A DNA stretch of 64,000 bases from Chamaesiphon minutus PCC 6605 (GTDB taxonomy: Bacteria; Cyanobacteriota; Cyanobacteriia; Cyanobacteriales; Chamaesiphonaceae). Where the stretch lies: positions 372,001 through 436,000 of the forward strand of contig NC_019697.1 of NCBI RefSeq assembly GCF_000317145.1, in the 5' to 3' direction. The notes under the pieces are model-generated. The model had not been told where the DNA came from. It did not search any database and worked only from the letters and a program-made list of their open reading frames with translations. The position numbers were made by a program, and so were the translations under genes. Positions 44,114 to 52,752 of the stretch are shown one piece after another; the first letter of the stretch is position 1, and each line of letters begins with the position of its first letter.

Positions 44114-44761
44114 TTAGCCTCCTTTTCGAGCGGTGACGGCGTAAAAAGGATCGCCGCCGCCAGCACCGATTAATCGAAAAATATCGGGTACTTGACTGAC
44201 ATGAACGATCGCTTCTGGTTCGGTAAATCCAGGGACGGATTTAAAATAACCTTTGACTAATTCGACACGATCGCTTTCGCTGCCATCCCGCCAAGCTGCG
44301 ATCGCTTTGTTATAAAACATCCGATTGGAAAAGCTAAAGATGGCGATCCCATTGGGTTTGAGAATGCGATAAATCTCGGCAAAAATTGCTTCGGGATATT
44401 GAAGATATTGGACGGAGACAGTATTTAAAACCGCATCAAAACTCGCGTCTTCTAAAGGCAGTTTGAGATCTTGGTTGAGATTTTGGATGAAGTAACTGTC
44501 GAAGCGCGGATTTTTGGCGAGTTCAGCTTCATTCAAACCATGCCCCTGGACGTATTCAAATTGCATCTCGTCGGGTAAATGCGATACCCAACTGCTCATC
44601 ATGTCAAAGATGCGCGTATTTGAGGTGAGTCTCTCGCGATAGAGATTCGTCAATCGATCGATAAATCCGGCATCGACATGGGTAACAAATCGAGGTACGT
44701 CATAAAACGCTCGATCGTTACCACCATCTAACTTTTGACGTTGGGTCGGGTTCAGTAACAT
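44114..44761 (-). CDS. SAM-dependent methyltransferase (Methyltransf_11 type)
   Basis: 215 residues. Recognised from N-T-R-I-F-D-M-M-S-S-W-V-S-H-L-P near 47-62 (degenerate motif I region), F-D-A-V-L-N-T-V-S-V-Q-Y-L near 107-119, and E-I-Y-R-I-L-K-P-N-G-I-A-I near 130-142. The glycine-rich G-x-G-x-G loop is not classical, which is typical of this cyanobacterial/plant subgroup. Substrate unknown. Start ATG at 44761. Its stop nearly touches the Uma2 fragment. Confidence 0.82.
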   Translation of the reverse strand: MLLNPTQRQKLDGGNDRAFYDVPRFVTHVDAGFIDRLTNLYRERLTSNTRIFDMMSSWVSHLPDEMQFEYVQGHGLNEAELAKNPRFDSYFIQNLNQDLKLPLEDASFDAVLNTVSVQYLQYPEAIFAEIYRILKPNGIAIFSFSNRMFYNKAIAAWRDGSESDRVELVKGYFKSVPGFTEPEAIVHVSQVPDIFRLIGAGGGDPFYAVTARKGG

Positions 44762-44845
44762 GTTAAAGAAAAGGGCTAATAATTGAGTTACTCTACCTCT
44801 ACTTTAACAATCCTGACGGGAAGATTCCCGCTCGATCGAGATTAG

Positions 44846-45226
44846 CTAAAATTTGATGCCGAGTTGACCGTTGATGCCCCGAATTGAGTGATAACCAACT
44901 CCAAAAAAGGTATTCCCAGGCGGGCTAAACTGCACGCCACCTGAGTAAGCAACATCGCTACCATAAATGCCCAGTCCCACATAGGGAGAGATAGTTGGCA
45001 CGCTAAAAAATTTGAGCAGATCGACACCAGTTTTGCCGTTATTATTACCAATTTCGGCACCGAGATCGAAAATTCTCACCCCAGCTCCATAACTGACGCC
45101 ACCATCTTTACCACCTATGGTTACCCACGGTTCGGGGACGAGTTGAGCGGCTGCGGGGGTGGTGTGGAGCGCGCCGAGTGCGGCTAGCAACGCGATTGTG
45201 GAGCTAGAGATTAATTTTAATTTCAT
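44846..45226 (-). CDS. Small secreted protein, possibly outer-membrane-like
   Basis: 126 residues from the ATG at 45226, chosen because it opens a good signal peptide (M-K-L-K-L-I-S-S-S-T-I-A-L-L-A-A-L-G, cleavage likely after A-A-A-Q near 28). The longer in-frame start upstream would bury it. The mature part is glycine-rich with alternating hydrophobic residues and an aromatic end (Y-G-A-G-V-R-I-F-D-L-G-A-E-I-G, F-F-G-V-G-Y-H-S-I-R-G), ending L-G-I-K-F, which resembles a small beta-barrel. No family recognised. Confidence 0.7.
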   Translation of the reverse strand: MKLKLISSSTIALLAALGALHTTPAAAQLVPEPWVTIGGKDGGVSYGAGVRIFDLGAEIGNNNGKTGVDLLKFFSVPTISPYVGLGIYGSDVAYSGGVQFSPPGNTFFGVGYHSIRGINGQLGIKF

Positions 45227-45338
45227 GAATGTTTGTCCTTTAGTGTTGGGAGCGGGGAGGTGGGCTGGTTTACCCAACCGCCACAATCTTAGAGCTTGCA
45301 CCAGTACAAAAACATTAGTAATTAGTGTAGATCTGAGT

Positions 45339-45399
45339 GGGTACCCCCAAGGGGCACCCCCACACAATTAATCTGTAGGGGTGCCCCTTGTGGGTACCC
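45339..45399. repeat. 61-bp imperfect palindrome
   Basis: Arms GGGTACCCCCAAGGGGCACC and its inverse GGTGCCCCTTGTGGGTACCC are separated by about 16 bp. It could fold into a long hairpin. It lies between the small secreted protein gene and the MerA-like gene, in a 356-bp spacer. A 30-codon plus-strand frame at 45472-45564 (M-S-D-V-I-N-I-K-L-I-E-S...) is protein-like but too short to call. Confidence 0.7.
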
Positions 45400-45582
45400 T
45401 GGCTCTAAACTAAGCACTAGTTTAGTTAAACTGTCTTGTCTTGACACGCTTGGAAGAAACGCGCATCGCTGATGTCAGACGTGATTAATATCAAGCTCAT
45501 TGAGAGTCGTAAAGTTACTGTTCTTGCTGACGATGGCTGCGTAAGATTGTTTCAGAGCTACTAGTGAGTGCCCATGGCATCT

Positions 45583-47118
45583 TCAAGACAATTTAGCCAA
45601 CAATCCCAATAGCTTTTGATTGCGAGGGGTTAGTAAAGTTTTACGATAGGCATCGGCGGCTTTTTTAATGCCGTCGGCTTGGGTAGGATAGGGCTGGATT
45701 GTGTTGCTGAGTTTGCCCAGTCCGATTTTATTTACCATCGCTGTAGTGATGTGCGAGATGCTCTCTCCCGCGTGGCTAGAAACGATCGTCGCGCCCAAGA
45801 TTTCATCGCTACCTCGGCGGTGGGTGATGCTGACAAAGCCATCAGTTTCGCCATCGGTAATGGCTCGATCGACTTTGGACATCGAGACTTTAATCGTGTC
45901 GAATTCGATTCCTGCTTGCTGTGCGTCATCTTCGGACATACCGACATGGGCGATTTCGGGGTCGGTATATGTTACCCATGGCATGACTAGGCTGCTGAGT
46001 TTGGTTTTCCCCAATCCAAAGGGCGAAAAAAGGGTATTTTTAATAACGATTCTAGCGGCGGCATCGGCGGCGTGGGTAAACTGCCATTTCATGCAGATAT
46101 CGCCAGCCGCAAAGATTTTGGGATTGCTAGTTTGCAAGTAATCATTTACCCGAACGCCTTTGGTATCGCTGGCAACCTCGGCGGCGGCGAGATTGAGACT
46201 TTCGAGATTGGGCGTGCGTCCCGCACCGATTAAGATTTCATCGACGGTTATCGTCTCTTCGCGTCCGCTGTTATTGTAAGTCAGTGTTTTACCTGCATCA
46301 GAAGTGGTAACCTGTTGTACCTGACAATTAAAGACAAGTTTTACGCCTTCTTTAGCTAATACCTGCTGTAAAATATCGGCTGCGGCGGGATCTTCTTTAG
46401 TCAACAACCGACTGCCGCGATGTAATAATACGACCTCACAGCCCAGTCGCCCAAAGGTTTGCGCTAGTTCGCAACCGATCGCCCCACCACCGATGATAGC
46501 TAGTCGGCGCGGACGTTCGACGAGGGAAAACACCGTCTCATTAGTCAGAAATCCTGCTTCCCGAAGTCCGGAGATATTGGGAATCGCCGCGCGCGTACCC
46601 GTGGCGATGACAGCTTTTTTGAACTTGAGGATTTTATCTCCTACGGCGATCGCCTCTTTACTGGCAAAACTACCATCTCCCAAAAAGACATCGATCCCCA
46701 GATTGGCAAATCTAGCCGCAGAATCAGCATGACTGATTTGGGATCGAATCCGCCGGAGCCGCTCCATTACTGCCTCAAAATCAACCTCAAAGTTATCTAC
46801 CTTAATACCTAGCTCTCTAGCCTTCCAAATCTCGCCGATCGTTCTGGCCGATCGAATGATAGTTTTCGAGGGCACACAGCCTACATTCAGGCAGTCTCCG
46901 CCCATTAAATTGCGCTCGATCAGGGCGATTTTTAAACCCAATCCTAGTCCCGCTGCTCCAGCCGCAACCACCAAACCCGCCGTTCCCGCACCCAACACCA
47001 CTAAGTCATACATTTCCGCAGGCTGCGGATCGACCCAATCGGGGGGATGCACGTCCGCTAACAGCTTTTGGTTGTAAGCGTCCATGGGGGCGAGGTGCTT
47101 GGGGGAAAATGTAGTCAT
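45583..47118 (-). CDS. MerA-like FAD pyridine nucleotide-disulfide oxidoreductase
   Basis: 511 residues. FAD-binding L-V-V-L-G-A-G-T-A-G near 39-48, the redox-active disulfide G-G-D-C-L-N-V-G-C (Cys76, Cys81), a second Rossmann motif I-G-G-G-A-I-G-C-E near 214-222, G-D-I near 335, and a dimerisation domain. It resembles mercuric reductases but lacks an N-terminal heavy-metal domain and the C-terminal Cys pair needed to pass Hg(II); it ends L-L-A-K-L-S. So a general metal/thiol reductase role is more likely. It is the last gene of a minus-strand set with TVP38, DEP and ArsM genes, 100 bp behind TVP38. Confidence 0.88.
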   Translation of the reverse strand: MTTFSPKHLAPMDAYNQKLLADVHPPDWVDPQPAEMYDLVVLGAGTAGLVVAAGAAGLGLGLKIALIERNLMGGDCLNVGCVPSKTIIRSARTIGEIWKARELGIKVDNFEVDFEAVMERLRRIRSQISHADSAARFANLGIDVFLGDGSFASKEAIAVGDKILKFKKAVIATGTRAAIPNISGLREAGFLTNETVFSLVERPRRLAIIGGGAIGCELAQTFGRLGCEVVLLHRGSRLLTKEDPAAADILQQVLAKEGVKLVFNCQVQQVTTSDAGKTLTYNNSGREETITVDEILIGAGRTPNLESLNLAAAEVASDTKGVRVNDYLQTSNPKIFAAGDICMKWQFTHAADAAARIVIKNTLFSPFGLGKTKLSSLVMPWVTYTDPEIAHVGMSEDDAQQAGIEFDTIKVSMSKVDRAITDGETDGFVSITHRRGSDEILGATIVSSHAGESISHITTAMVNKIGLGKLSNTIQPYPTQADGIKKAADAYRKTLLTPRNQKLLGLLAKLS

Positions 47119-47220
47119 TTGGATTGGGGATAGGGAATAGGGAATAGATAGGGGATATGGGGTTAAACTTGTGCAATTAAGGAGAAAATTTGGTTATGTT
47201 CTGATGGATTTGACGCTCGG

Positions 47221-47970
47221 TCAACTTTCAACTGTCAAGTTGTCTAATGCTTGTTTGGCAATTCTGGTAACATACACTGTTGCGACGATCGTCGCCAGCA
47301 GTCCGACGATCCGAATCGTCCATTGGAGGGGGGGATTAGTCGGCGGAGTTTCTGTGCCAATTAGTGCCAAATTGCCTGCCAGAGAACCAAGATAGACAAA
47401 CATTATGGTGCCCGGAATCATGCCGATCGCCCCAATTATATAATCCCGCATCGTAACTCCCGTCACTCCAAAGGCATAGTTAAGCAGGTTGAACGGAAAA
47501 ATTGGCGATAACCGGGTGAGGAGGACGATTTTCAAGCCTTCTTTACTGACAGCGCGATCGATCGCCTGAAATTTGTTATTACCAGCAATTTTTTTTGCGA
47601 CCCAATTGCGTGCTAAATAACGACCGACTAAAAACGCCACAATCGAACCCAATGTTGCCCCAATAAACACATAAACACTCCCCACCCACACGCCAAATAA
47701 TACACCTGCACCTAACGTTAGAATAAACGCAGGCAAGAATGCTACTGTTGCAATAATATAGATACCGATATACGCTAAGGCACCGATCGATCCCAAACTG
47801 GCAATCCATTCGAGTGCATTTTTGAGCCACACTTGAGGATTGAAGCCAGAATCGATTGCTGAAGTTTGCGACCTAGCAGGTAATGTTGAAAATAAATAGC
47901 CGACAAATACCAAACAAGTTAACAATAAAACCTGACGCAGATTGATGGAAGATTTCATCATCTCTCTCAT
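47221..47970 (-). CDS. TVP38/TMEM64 (VTT domain, DedA-like) membrane protein
   Basis: 249 residues. An N-terminal hydrophobic segment (possible signal anchor), then the VTT/SNARE-associated domain: F-L-P-A-F-I-L-T-L-G-A-G-V-L-F-G near 77-92, G-A-T-L-G-S-I-V-A-F-L-V-G-R-Y near 104-118, and the L-L-T-R-L-S-P-I-F-P-F-N-L-L-N-Y motif near 150-165. Family members are lipid scramblases or transporters, and in bacteria are often next to metal or arsenic genes. Start could be the ATG at 47970 or the Met three or four codons later; GAGAGAG in the first codons would suit the later starts. Between the DEP gene and MerA-like gene. Confidence 0.9.
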   Translation of the reverse strand: MREMMKSSINLRQVLLLTCLVFVGYLFSTLPARSQTSAIDSGFNPQVWLKNALEWIASLGSIGALAYIGIYIIATVAFLPAFILTLGAGVLFGVWVGSVYVFIGATLGSIVAFLVGRYLARNWVAKKIAGNNKFQAIDRAVSKEGLKIVLLTRLSPIFPFNLLNYAFGVTGVTMRDYIIGAIGMIPGTIMFVYLGSLAGNLALIGTETPPTNPPLQWTIRIVGLLATIVATVYVTRIAKQALDNLTVES

Positions 47971-47994
47971 GATAAATGGATTAGATGCGGTAAT

Positions 47995-48555
47995 TTATTC
48001 ATCCCAATAAAAGCGATAGAAAAAGAAACCATCTTCAAAAGGATGAGCGTCAGTAACGTGGTGCATCAGCTTTTCATCGATGAGGCGTTGTCCCAACTTG
48101 ACAGCATCAGCTTCAGAGAGAAAGAATTTTCGTACTAGCCAAGTTGTCATTTCGCTACCGACCATACAGCGGGGATAGAAAGTCAGCCGATAACGACGGT
48201 CTTTTATTTTGACGCCACCAATATCCCGCATTTGACGAACTAATTCTTTGAGATCGATTCTATCGATCGCGTTATCGATTAGTTTGGCTTGGCTGACATC
48301 GTATGACTTGAGTTTAGCATCTTGACACCAGACCGTGTATTTATCCGCTTCTTCCAACATCAAACACAGAACTTTGGGATCGAGCGATAATTGGCGCGTT
48401 AATTGTTGGGCTGATTCTAACCTATCTTTGGGGAAGGATTTGAGTTTTTTGAAGAGTCGATCTTCATAAAGAATCCCGACAATCGGAATCGGTCGATCGC
48501 TATCTGGATCGATCGCATCCTGAAATTGAACCTGGCTTTCCTTGAGCAATAGCAT
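47995..48555 (-). CDS. DEP domain protein
   Basis: 186 residues from the ATG at 48555; a TTG two codons earlier is possible. The C-terminal 85 residues form a DEP domain: L-V-R-Q-M-R-D-I-G-G-V-K-I-K-D-R-R-Y-R near 103-121, V-G-S-E-M-T-T-W-L near 133-141, and D-G-F-F-F-Y-R-F near the end. DEP domains usually dock proteins to membranes or partners. The N-terminal half is unrecognised. In cyanobacteria such a gene sits between arsM and a TVP38-type gene in at least one other genome I recall (Synechocystis slr0303-slr0305 region), but I cannot verify the middle gene's identity here. Confidence 0.75.
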   Translation of the reverse strand: MLLLKESQVQFQDAIDPDSDRPIPIVGILYEDRLFKKLKSFPKDRLESAQQLTRQLSLDPKVLCLMLEEADKYTVWCQDAKLKSYDVSQAKLIDNAIDRIDLKELVRQMRDIGGVKIKDRRYRLTFYPRCMVGSEMTTWLVRKFFLSEADAVKLGQRLIDEKLMHHVTDAHPFEDGFFFYRFYWDE

Positions 48556-48656
48556 ATTCAATTAAATAAGATCGTGATGTATGGCTTGCGCTTGGCGATC
48601 TTATTGTGCCCAAAAGCTAGAGTGTAATTACGACAGAATGTCCTATCGCCGATGCC

Positions 48657-49625
48657 CTAACAACATCCATCCCCTTGATAGTGCCAAGTTGAAGGAGTGA
48701 CGATACATTCATCGGGTAGCAATGCCAACAATTTTGCAGCCGTTTTATCGCAGACTGCCGCAGGTAAGCCGCGTGGTAAAATATGTCCGGCTCGATCGTC
48801 GAAAACAGATTCCTTACCTGCATAGATTGCCGTTTTACCTGTAAAAATACAGGCTCCATCGTCGGGAATTGGCACTTTAAAGGCAACCGAATCGAGGCTT
48901 TCTAACAGTAAATGCGCATCGAGTCGATAACTAGGCGCATCCAACAATCGATAGGGACGCCGCGCGCGGATTTCGATTTGTCCGAAACCATTAGCAATCA
49001 TCCGCTGCGTATATTCCTCATAAGTCATCGCCCCAGATAAACACATCGCCCGCAAGCGTTCGTCCTGCTGCAAGTGTAAGGGGATCTGACGCGTCGCGAT
49101 CGGATCGCTCATTTGCAGTCTACCACCAGGTTTGAGCACTCGATAGGCTTCTGCTAGGGCGCGATCGAGATCTGCTGGTTCAAAGATGTTAAATAAACAA
49201 TTCTGGGCGACGACATCTACAGACGCGTCTGGAACTGGCAAATTAAAAGCATCACCCGATCGAATTTCGACAAAACTCGGCTCGAACCAAGCATTAGACT
49301 CAGCAGCTAATTTGAGATTGTGCGCCGCCGCAGAGCGCATTTCAGGCACTGGATCGATCGCGATGACTCCGGCTACCCGCCGACTAAAATAAGCAAACTG
49401 GAGAGCCTCTAAGCCGCCACCCACGCCCACATACAATACCGTCGGCTCATTTCCCAACTCCGTCGGATGTACCGTACTCCCACAGCCATAGTTCATCTCC
49501 TGCATAATTTCGGGAACGTGCAATCCTGGTAGTTGTAAAGGAGTACTTTGCACGCAGCACAAGCCGACTTCTGGCGTTTTCGCAACTTCAGTATAAAACT
49601 GAGCGGCAGTCTCTAGATAACCCAT
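48657..49625 (-). CDS. arsM: Arsenite S-adenosylmethionine methyltransferase, arsenosugar type
   Basis: 322 residues. The cyanobacterial ArsM signature: L-C-C-V-Q near 22-26, M-N-Y-G-C-G near 44-49, SAM motif I V-L-Y-V-G-V-G-G-G near 64-72, N-C-L-F-N near 142, and a terminal G-D-G-C-C. Clustered cysteines (23, 24, 48, 143) bind As(III). It methylates arsenite with SAM, giving methylated or, with a radical SAM partner (ArsS), arsenosugar products. No arsS gene is in the window. ATG at 49625. It heads a minus-strand run with DEP, TVP38 and MerA-like genes, though a spacer of about 100 bp separates it from the DEP gene. Confidence 0.88.
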   Translation of the reverse strand: MGYLETAAQFYTEVAKTPEVGLCCVQSTPLQLPGLHVPEIMQEMNYGCGSTVHPTELGNEPTVLYVGVGGGLEALQFAYFSRRVAGVIAIDPVPEMRSAAAHNLKLAAESNAWFEPSFVEIRSGDAFNLPVPDASVDVVAQNCLFNIFEPADLDRALAEAYRVLKPGGRLQMSDPIATRQIPLHLQQDERLRAMCLSGAMTYEEYTQRMIANGFGQIEIRARRPYRLLDAPSYRLDAHLLLESLDSVAFKVPIPDDGACIFTGKTAIYAGKESVFDDRAGHILPRGLPAAVCDKTAAKLLALLPDECIVTPSTWHYQGDGCC

Positions 49626-49703
49626 AAAATAATTCCGATCCTTTGGCTAGACGATTTTGTAGCGGCTCATTCAGCTTTTATGATAAACCATCCATTCTTA
49701 TAT

Positions 49704-49988
49704 TCAATCTGAGGGTCTGAACTGCCAACATGCGAGCACATTATGCCATACCGCATCCATGTAGCATCGCGCTCGATCGTCGAAGTAGGCAAGTGTAGTT
49801 AGATCGATATCTGCAAGCCGAATCTCGATATCTTCACCCGATGCCAACGGCCCTCCTTCGCTGAAGATTAGATAGTCACTTTCGATGTCATAAATGTAGC
49901 CTTCATGATGTTCGCCATTATGGAGATCGAAAGCAACTCTGCTGCCAAAATTTTGAAATTCTTCAAAGATGAGATTGAGGTGTTTCAT
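49704..49988 (-). CDS. Small conserved hypothetical protein (possibly Sm-like fold)
   Basis: 94 residues, all beta-rich: V-A-F-D-L-H-N-G-E-H-H-E-G-Y-I-Y-D near 18-34 and L-I-F-S-E-G-G-P-L near 40-48 look like a small barrel of Sm/SH3 type, then I-E-I-R-L-A-D-I-D-L. The C-terminus has an aromatic stretch (Y-M-D-A-V-W). I do not recognise a named family and the fold statement is an inference. ATG at 49988, next to a truncated nuclease-like gene on the opposite strand. Confidence 0.55.
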   Translation of the reverse strand: MKHLNLIFEEFQNFGSRVAFDLHNGEHHEGYIYDIESDYLIFSEGGPLASGEDIEIRLADIDLTTLAYFDDRARCYMDAVWHNVLACWQFRPSD

Positions 49989-50019
49989 GCGATCGAATTA
50001 GCTCCAGTTCGCTATTATT

Positions 50020-50487
50020 TTGCCATCTGGCAATGCGATCGTGCTCTTACATTTGAAGTTGTTAGGTAAATCTGAAAGTGCCAAACTGGCTTTTGCCGAC
50101 ATCCTCAAGCTAGACCCCAATCTAGAATTGAGAAATGATATCATAGAAGTATCGATTAAGTACTGCGTCTATCTGGAACAATTTCAATCGGAATTAACTG
50201 CGGAGGATCTAAGTTTTATGACTTATGTAAAAGAAGTTGAAGAAGCCTATCAAGAATGGGTAAAAAAAAGACAGGCTGAGGGCAAGATTGAAGGCAAGAT
50301 TGAAGGCAAGATTGAATTAGTAAATAAAATGGTTCGTGCTAAGTTTGGCATCGACACCCTGACAGCAGAACTAAGCGATCGATTATCCAGATTAAGCGAT
50401 CGACAACTCGACGAATTTACCTCAAAAATATTTGAATGGCAAGATCTAAGTGAAATGGTGGCTTGGTTGAATACTCCGCAAGCTTAA
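50020..50487 (+). pseudogene. 5'-truncated Rpn-like nuclease gene with DUF4351-like end
   Basis: 155 codons from a weak TTG; no ATG and a stop codon just upstream (about 49999). It aligns by eye with the middle of the 26138 protein (L-x-L-K-x-L-G-K-S-E-S-A-K-L-A-F and S-I-K-Y-C-V-Y-L versus D-K-D-S-A-R-R-A-F and S-L-K-Y-C-V-Y-L), so about 180 N-terminal residues including any nuclease site are gone. A coiled coil contains three 12-bp in-frame repeats (G-K-I-E). The end, F-G-I-D-T-L-T-A-E-L-S-D-R and L-S-E-M-V-A-W-L, resembles DUF4351. Probably a remnant. Confidence 0.6.
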
Positions 50488-50562
50488 CACAAATGACAAT
50501 CTGAGAGTATTCAAATATTATTTCGGTGTGGAATAGCAGCACTTGTGAATCCGATCGAGAAG

Positions 50563-51411
50563 TTAAACAGAGGGGTTCAACTCCAGATCGATGATATTTC
50601 GCCATAAGGTAAAGGGAGAAACTGCACCGTAACCACTTTCTTGTGCGTCGTTACACTCGATCGCGATCCATTCTCCAGCAATTGTTTGGGCGATGTCTAT
50701 AACCACGAATGGTAAATTCAACCGCACTGCTGCGGCTTGAGCTACCGCTAATGCGGCTGTTTCTTCCTCACGATTCCAATTATAATCTGTAGACCAATAT
50801 TGCCCAGCACCAACACAATTGCTATACCACCAAAACGAGCGAAACTCAAATGATGCAGGAATTTTTTCGGTAGCTGTCGATGGTACCGGACGCAATCGAA
50901 TAAATTCTCGACAAACTAAATCTTGCCACTGCAAAATCGGATCGTCTGCATACATCTCGATCGCGCGATCGTATTCTGCGGCAGAGTGGATAATTGAAAG
51001 TGCGGCGCGATGGCGACTGGTTTGGCGACTACCTTTGAGAAATAGTGGTAGCCCTAATGTTTGTGCGACAGATTCAAAACTAGGTGGCTCTGAGAACCAG
51101 AGACTTTTGGGTGTCAATCCTGCCAGTAATGGATACCAATGGGTTAATTCGCTAGCTAATAAATACTGTTCTGGCGAGTGAATTAAAAAGATACCTTCGG
51201 CTGCTAATTGGGCGTAGAGTTCATTGTAATTGGTTGCTGCACCGAATCTACCGATCGCGGTAATTTGCTCTGGACGCTGCCACGGATGACGACAACTAAA
51301 AAATTGGGAAAGATTGAAATCATAGCTAGATAAACCTACTTCTCCCATTAATACCCACACTGCATCTTCGAGCAGGATGAGATCTAAATTCGCTCGATCG
51401 ATACGTGGCAT
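50563..51411 (-). CDS. ATP-grasp domain protein, R2K-like
   Basis: 282 residues. Looks like the R2K/DUF4343 ATP-grasp group: L-P-L-F-L-K-G-S-R near 132-140 (ATP-binding Lys), Q-D-L-V-C-R-E-F near 172-179, and the metal-binding end V-I-D-I-A-Q...W-I-A-I-E-C-N-D-A-Q near 247-262. ATP-grasp enzymes ligate a carboxylate to an amine or thiol; the R2K clade is linked with peptide tagging and phage contexts in the literature, with substrate not known here. Start ATG at 51411. No clear partner gene. Confidence 0.72.
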   Translation of the reverse strand: MPRIDRANLDLILLEDAVWVLMGEVGLSSYDFNLSQFFSCRHPWQRPEQITAIGRFGAATNYNELYAQLAAEGIFLIHSPEQYLLASELTHWYPLLAGLTPKSLWFSEPPSFESVAQTLGLPLFLKGSRQTSRHRAALSIIHSAAEYDRAIEMYADDPILQWQDLVCREFIRLRPVPSTATEKIPASFEFRSFWWYSNCVGAGQYWSTDYNWNREEETAALAVAQAAAVRLNLPFVVIDIAQTIAGEWIAIECNDAQESGYGAVSPFTLWRNIIDLELNPSV

Positions 51412-51504
51412 AATTATTTATTCGACCTCAGATATATAGCCATCCTAGCCGATCTAGGAGAAGACGACATCGTTATGTATCTGCTGAAGGTTATCGGCTA
51501 GCTA

Positions 51505-52295
51505 TTAATGCTGGTGCAGAAAATTATTAATCTTATCTGTAATCTCCTGATACTGAGTTTGATTTTGACTGGGAACGGAGAGTGAAACTTTTTTACCAGT
51601 ATTCAAAATAAAATGAATACTGTAGACTGATTTATTGTTAATGTAAAATGGTAGTTTGCCAACTTGAGATCGATTCTCTGTTCGAGACGCTACGCGAACG
51701 ATTGTAGCTAGTGGTAATTTCGTCTGTCGATCGCCATACAGCAAGTATTTATTATCGACGATCGCTTCTCCAATATTACGATCGAATCGGCAACTCATCC
51801 GCAGGGGAATCGCCAAAGCACCAAAAACAACCGCCATACCAGCAGCTAAAAAGTTGATAATAAACAGTGAATTGGCCCACCGCTCGTCTTGTTCGATCGA
51901 GATTTTAGGTTGTTGAATATCTTTAATAAAAGCATTCAATCTATCGACTGTTTTATCGACTCGCTCTGTCACAAAAGCACGATAAGGATCTAATTTAATC
52001 TCACCTTTAGTAGTGATAATTACTACCCTTTTTCGCTAGTTTTGACAGTTTTTGCCGATGTCACAAATCCAGGGATTTGTTCTTTTTCTGTACCTAAAAT
52101 ACCTGCTACACTGCGTTGGCACTCAACTTGGCTAGATGCACTGCGTTGGCATTCTAACGTAATTAACTTGGCAGTTAGCCCGAGCAATTGTGAGCCAATC
52201 AAGAAAAAAGGTGTGACAAATAATAAACACCAGAGACATTGACGATTTTTGTCTGTTATGTGTAAGATTCGATCGGTCTGTTCGATAATTTACAT
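51505..52295 (-). pseudogene. Frameshifted gene for a small membrane protein
   Basis: The intact frame 51505-51972 (155 residues) is only the second half. Upstream, the same strand reads a second open stretch (about 52033-52290) with a hydrophobic helix L-L-F-V-T-P-F-F-L-I-G-S-Q-L-L-G. The two fuse into one smooth sequence (E-K-R-V-V-I-I-T-T-K-G-E-I-K-L-D-P-Y) if one T is added to the T5 run at 52029-52033. The likely ATG at 52295 is followed directly by TAA. The second half has another helix (F-I-I-N-F-L-A-A-G-M) and then a PH-like region. Two dispersed repeats are inside: a tandem GCACTGCGTTGGCA near 52108-52155, and GAGACGCTACGCGAACG near 51685, read in frame. Function unknown. Confidence 0.6.
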
Positions 52296-52319
52296 AATAA
52301 TACTTAAGCAAATATAAGA

Positions 52320-52751
52320 TTATTCAGGCTTGACAATTTCGTAATTGTAGATCGCCTCACTAGCTTTAAGATCTTCTAATAGATCTAGAGATATCTCATT
52401 ACCAAAAACTGCGTATAGCATTCCATCATAAGCAGAAAATTGAACGCTACCATTTGCTTCAATTTCCATGTGTAAAATACTAGAACCTAATCCAGGCTCA
52501 AGGGTATCTGTTAATGCCTCAACTTGAGTAGGGTCTAAGTTAATTAATATGCCATCGCCAGCCAATTTACTATTACTATCCTTAAATGGTGAATTAGATC
52601 CAATAATTTGATACTTAAATTGCGATAGGTCGAAATCTTCGATCGCCCAAATTGCCAGTCGAGTTTGCTGTTTAGATAATTGAGTTACGATCGCATGAAA
52701 TAGTTCTCGAAATCGATCGGGATTAGATTCGAGCGAACCTATAGCATTCAT
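52320..52751 (-). CDS. Hypothetical protein
   Basis: 143 residues, acidic, no membrane segment or signal. Mixed alpha/beta with L-D-P-T-Q-V-E-A-L-T-D-T-L near 72-84 and Y-D-G-M-L-Y-A-V-F-G near 110-119. I recognise no family. Its ATG follows the stop of the upstream gene by one base, so it is almost certainly co-transcribed with 52753-53268. Confidence 0.6.
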   Translation of the reverse strand: MNAIGSLESNPDRFRELFHAIVTQLSKQQTRLAIWAIEDFDLSQFKYQIIGSNSPFKDSNSKLAGDGILINLDPTQVEALTDTLEPGLGSSILHMEIEANGSVQFSAYDGMLYAVFGNEISLDLLEDLKASEAIYNYEIVKPE

Positions 52752-52752
52752 C

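Noticed and set aside
45583-47118. True mercuric reductase (merA)
   Set aside because: It lacks the HMA domain and the C-terminal Cys pair; no mer operon genes are adjacent.
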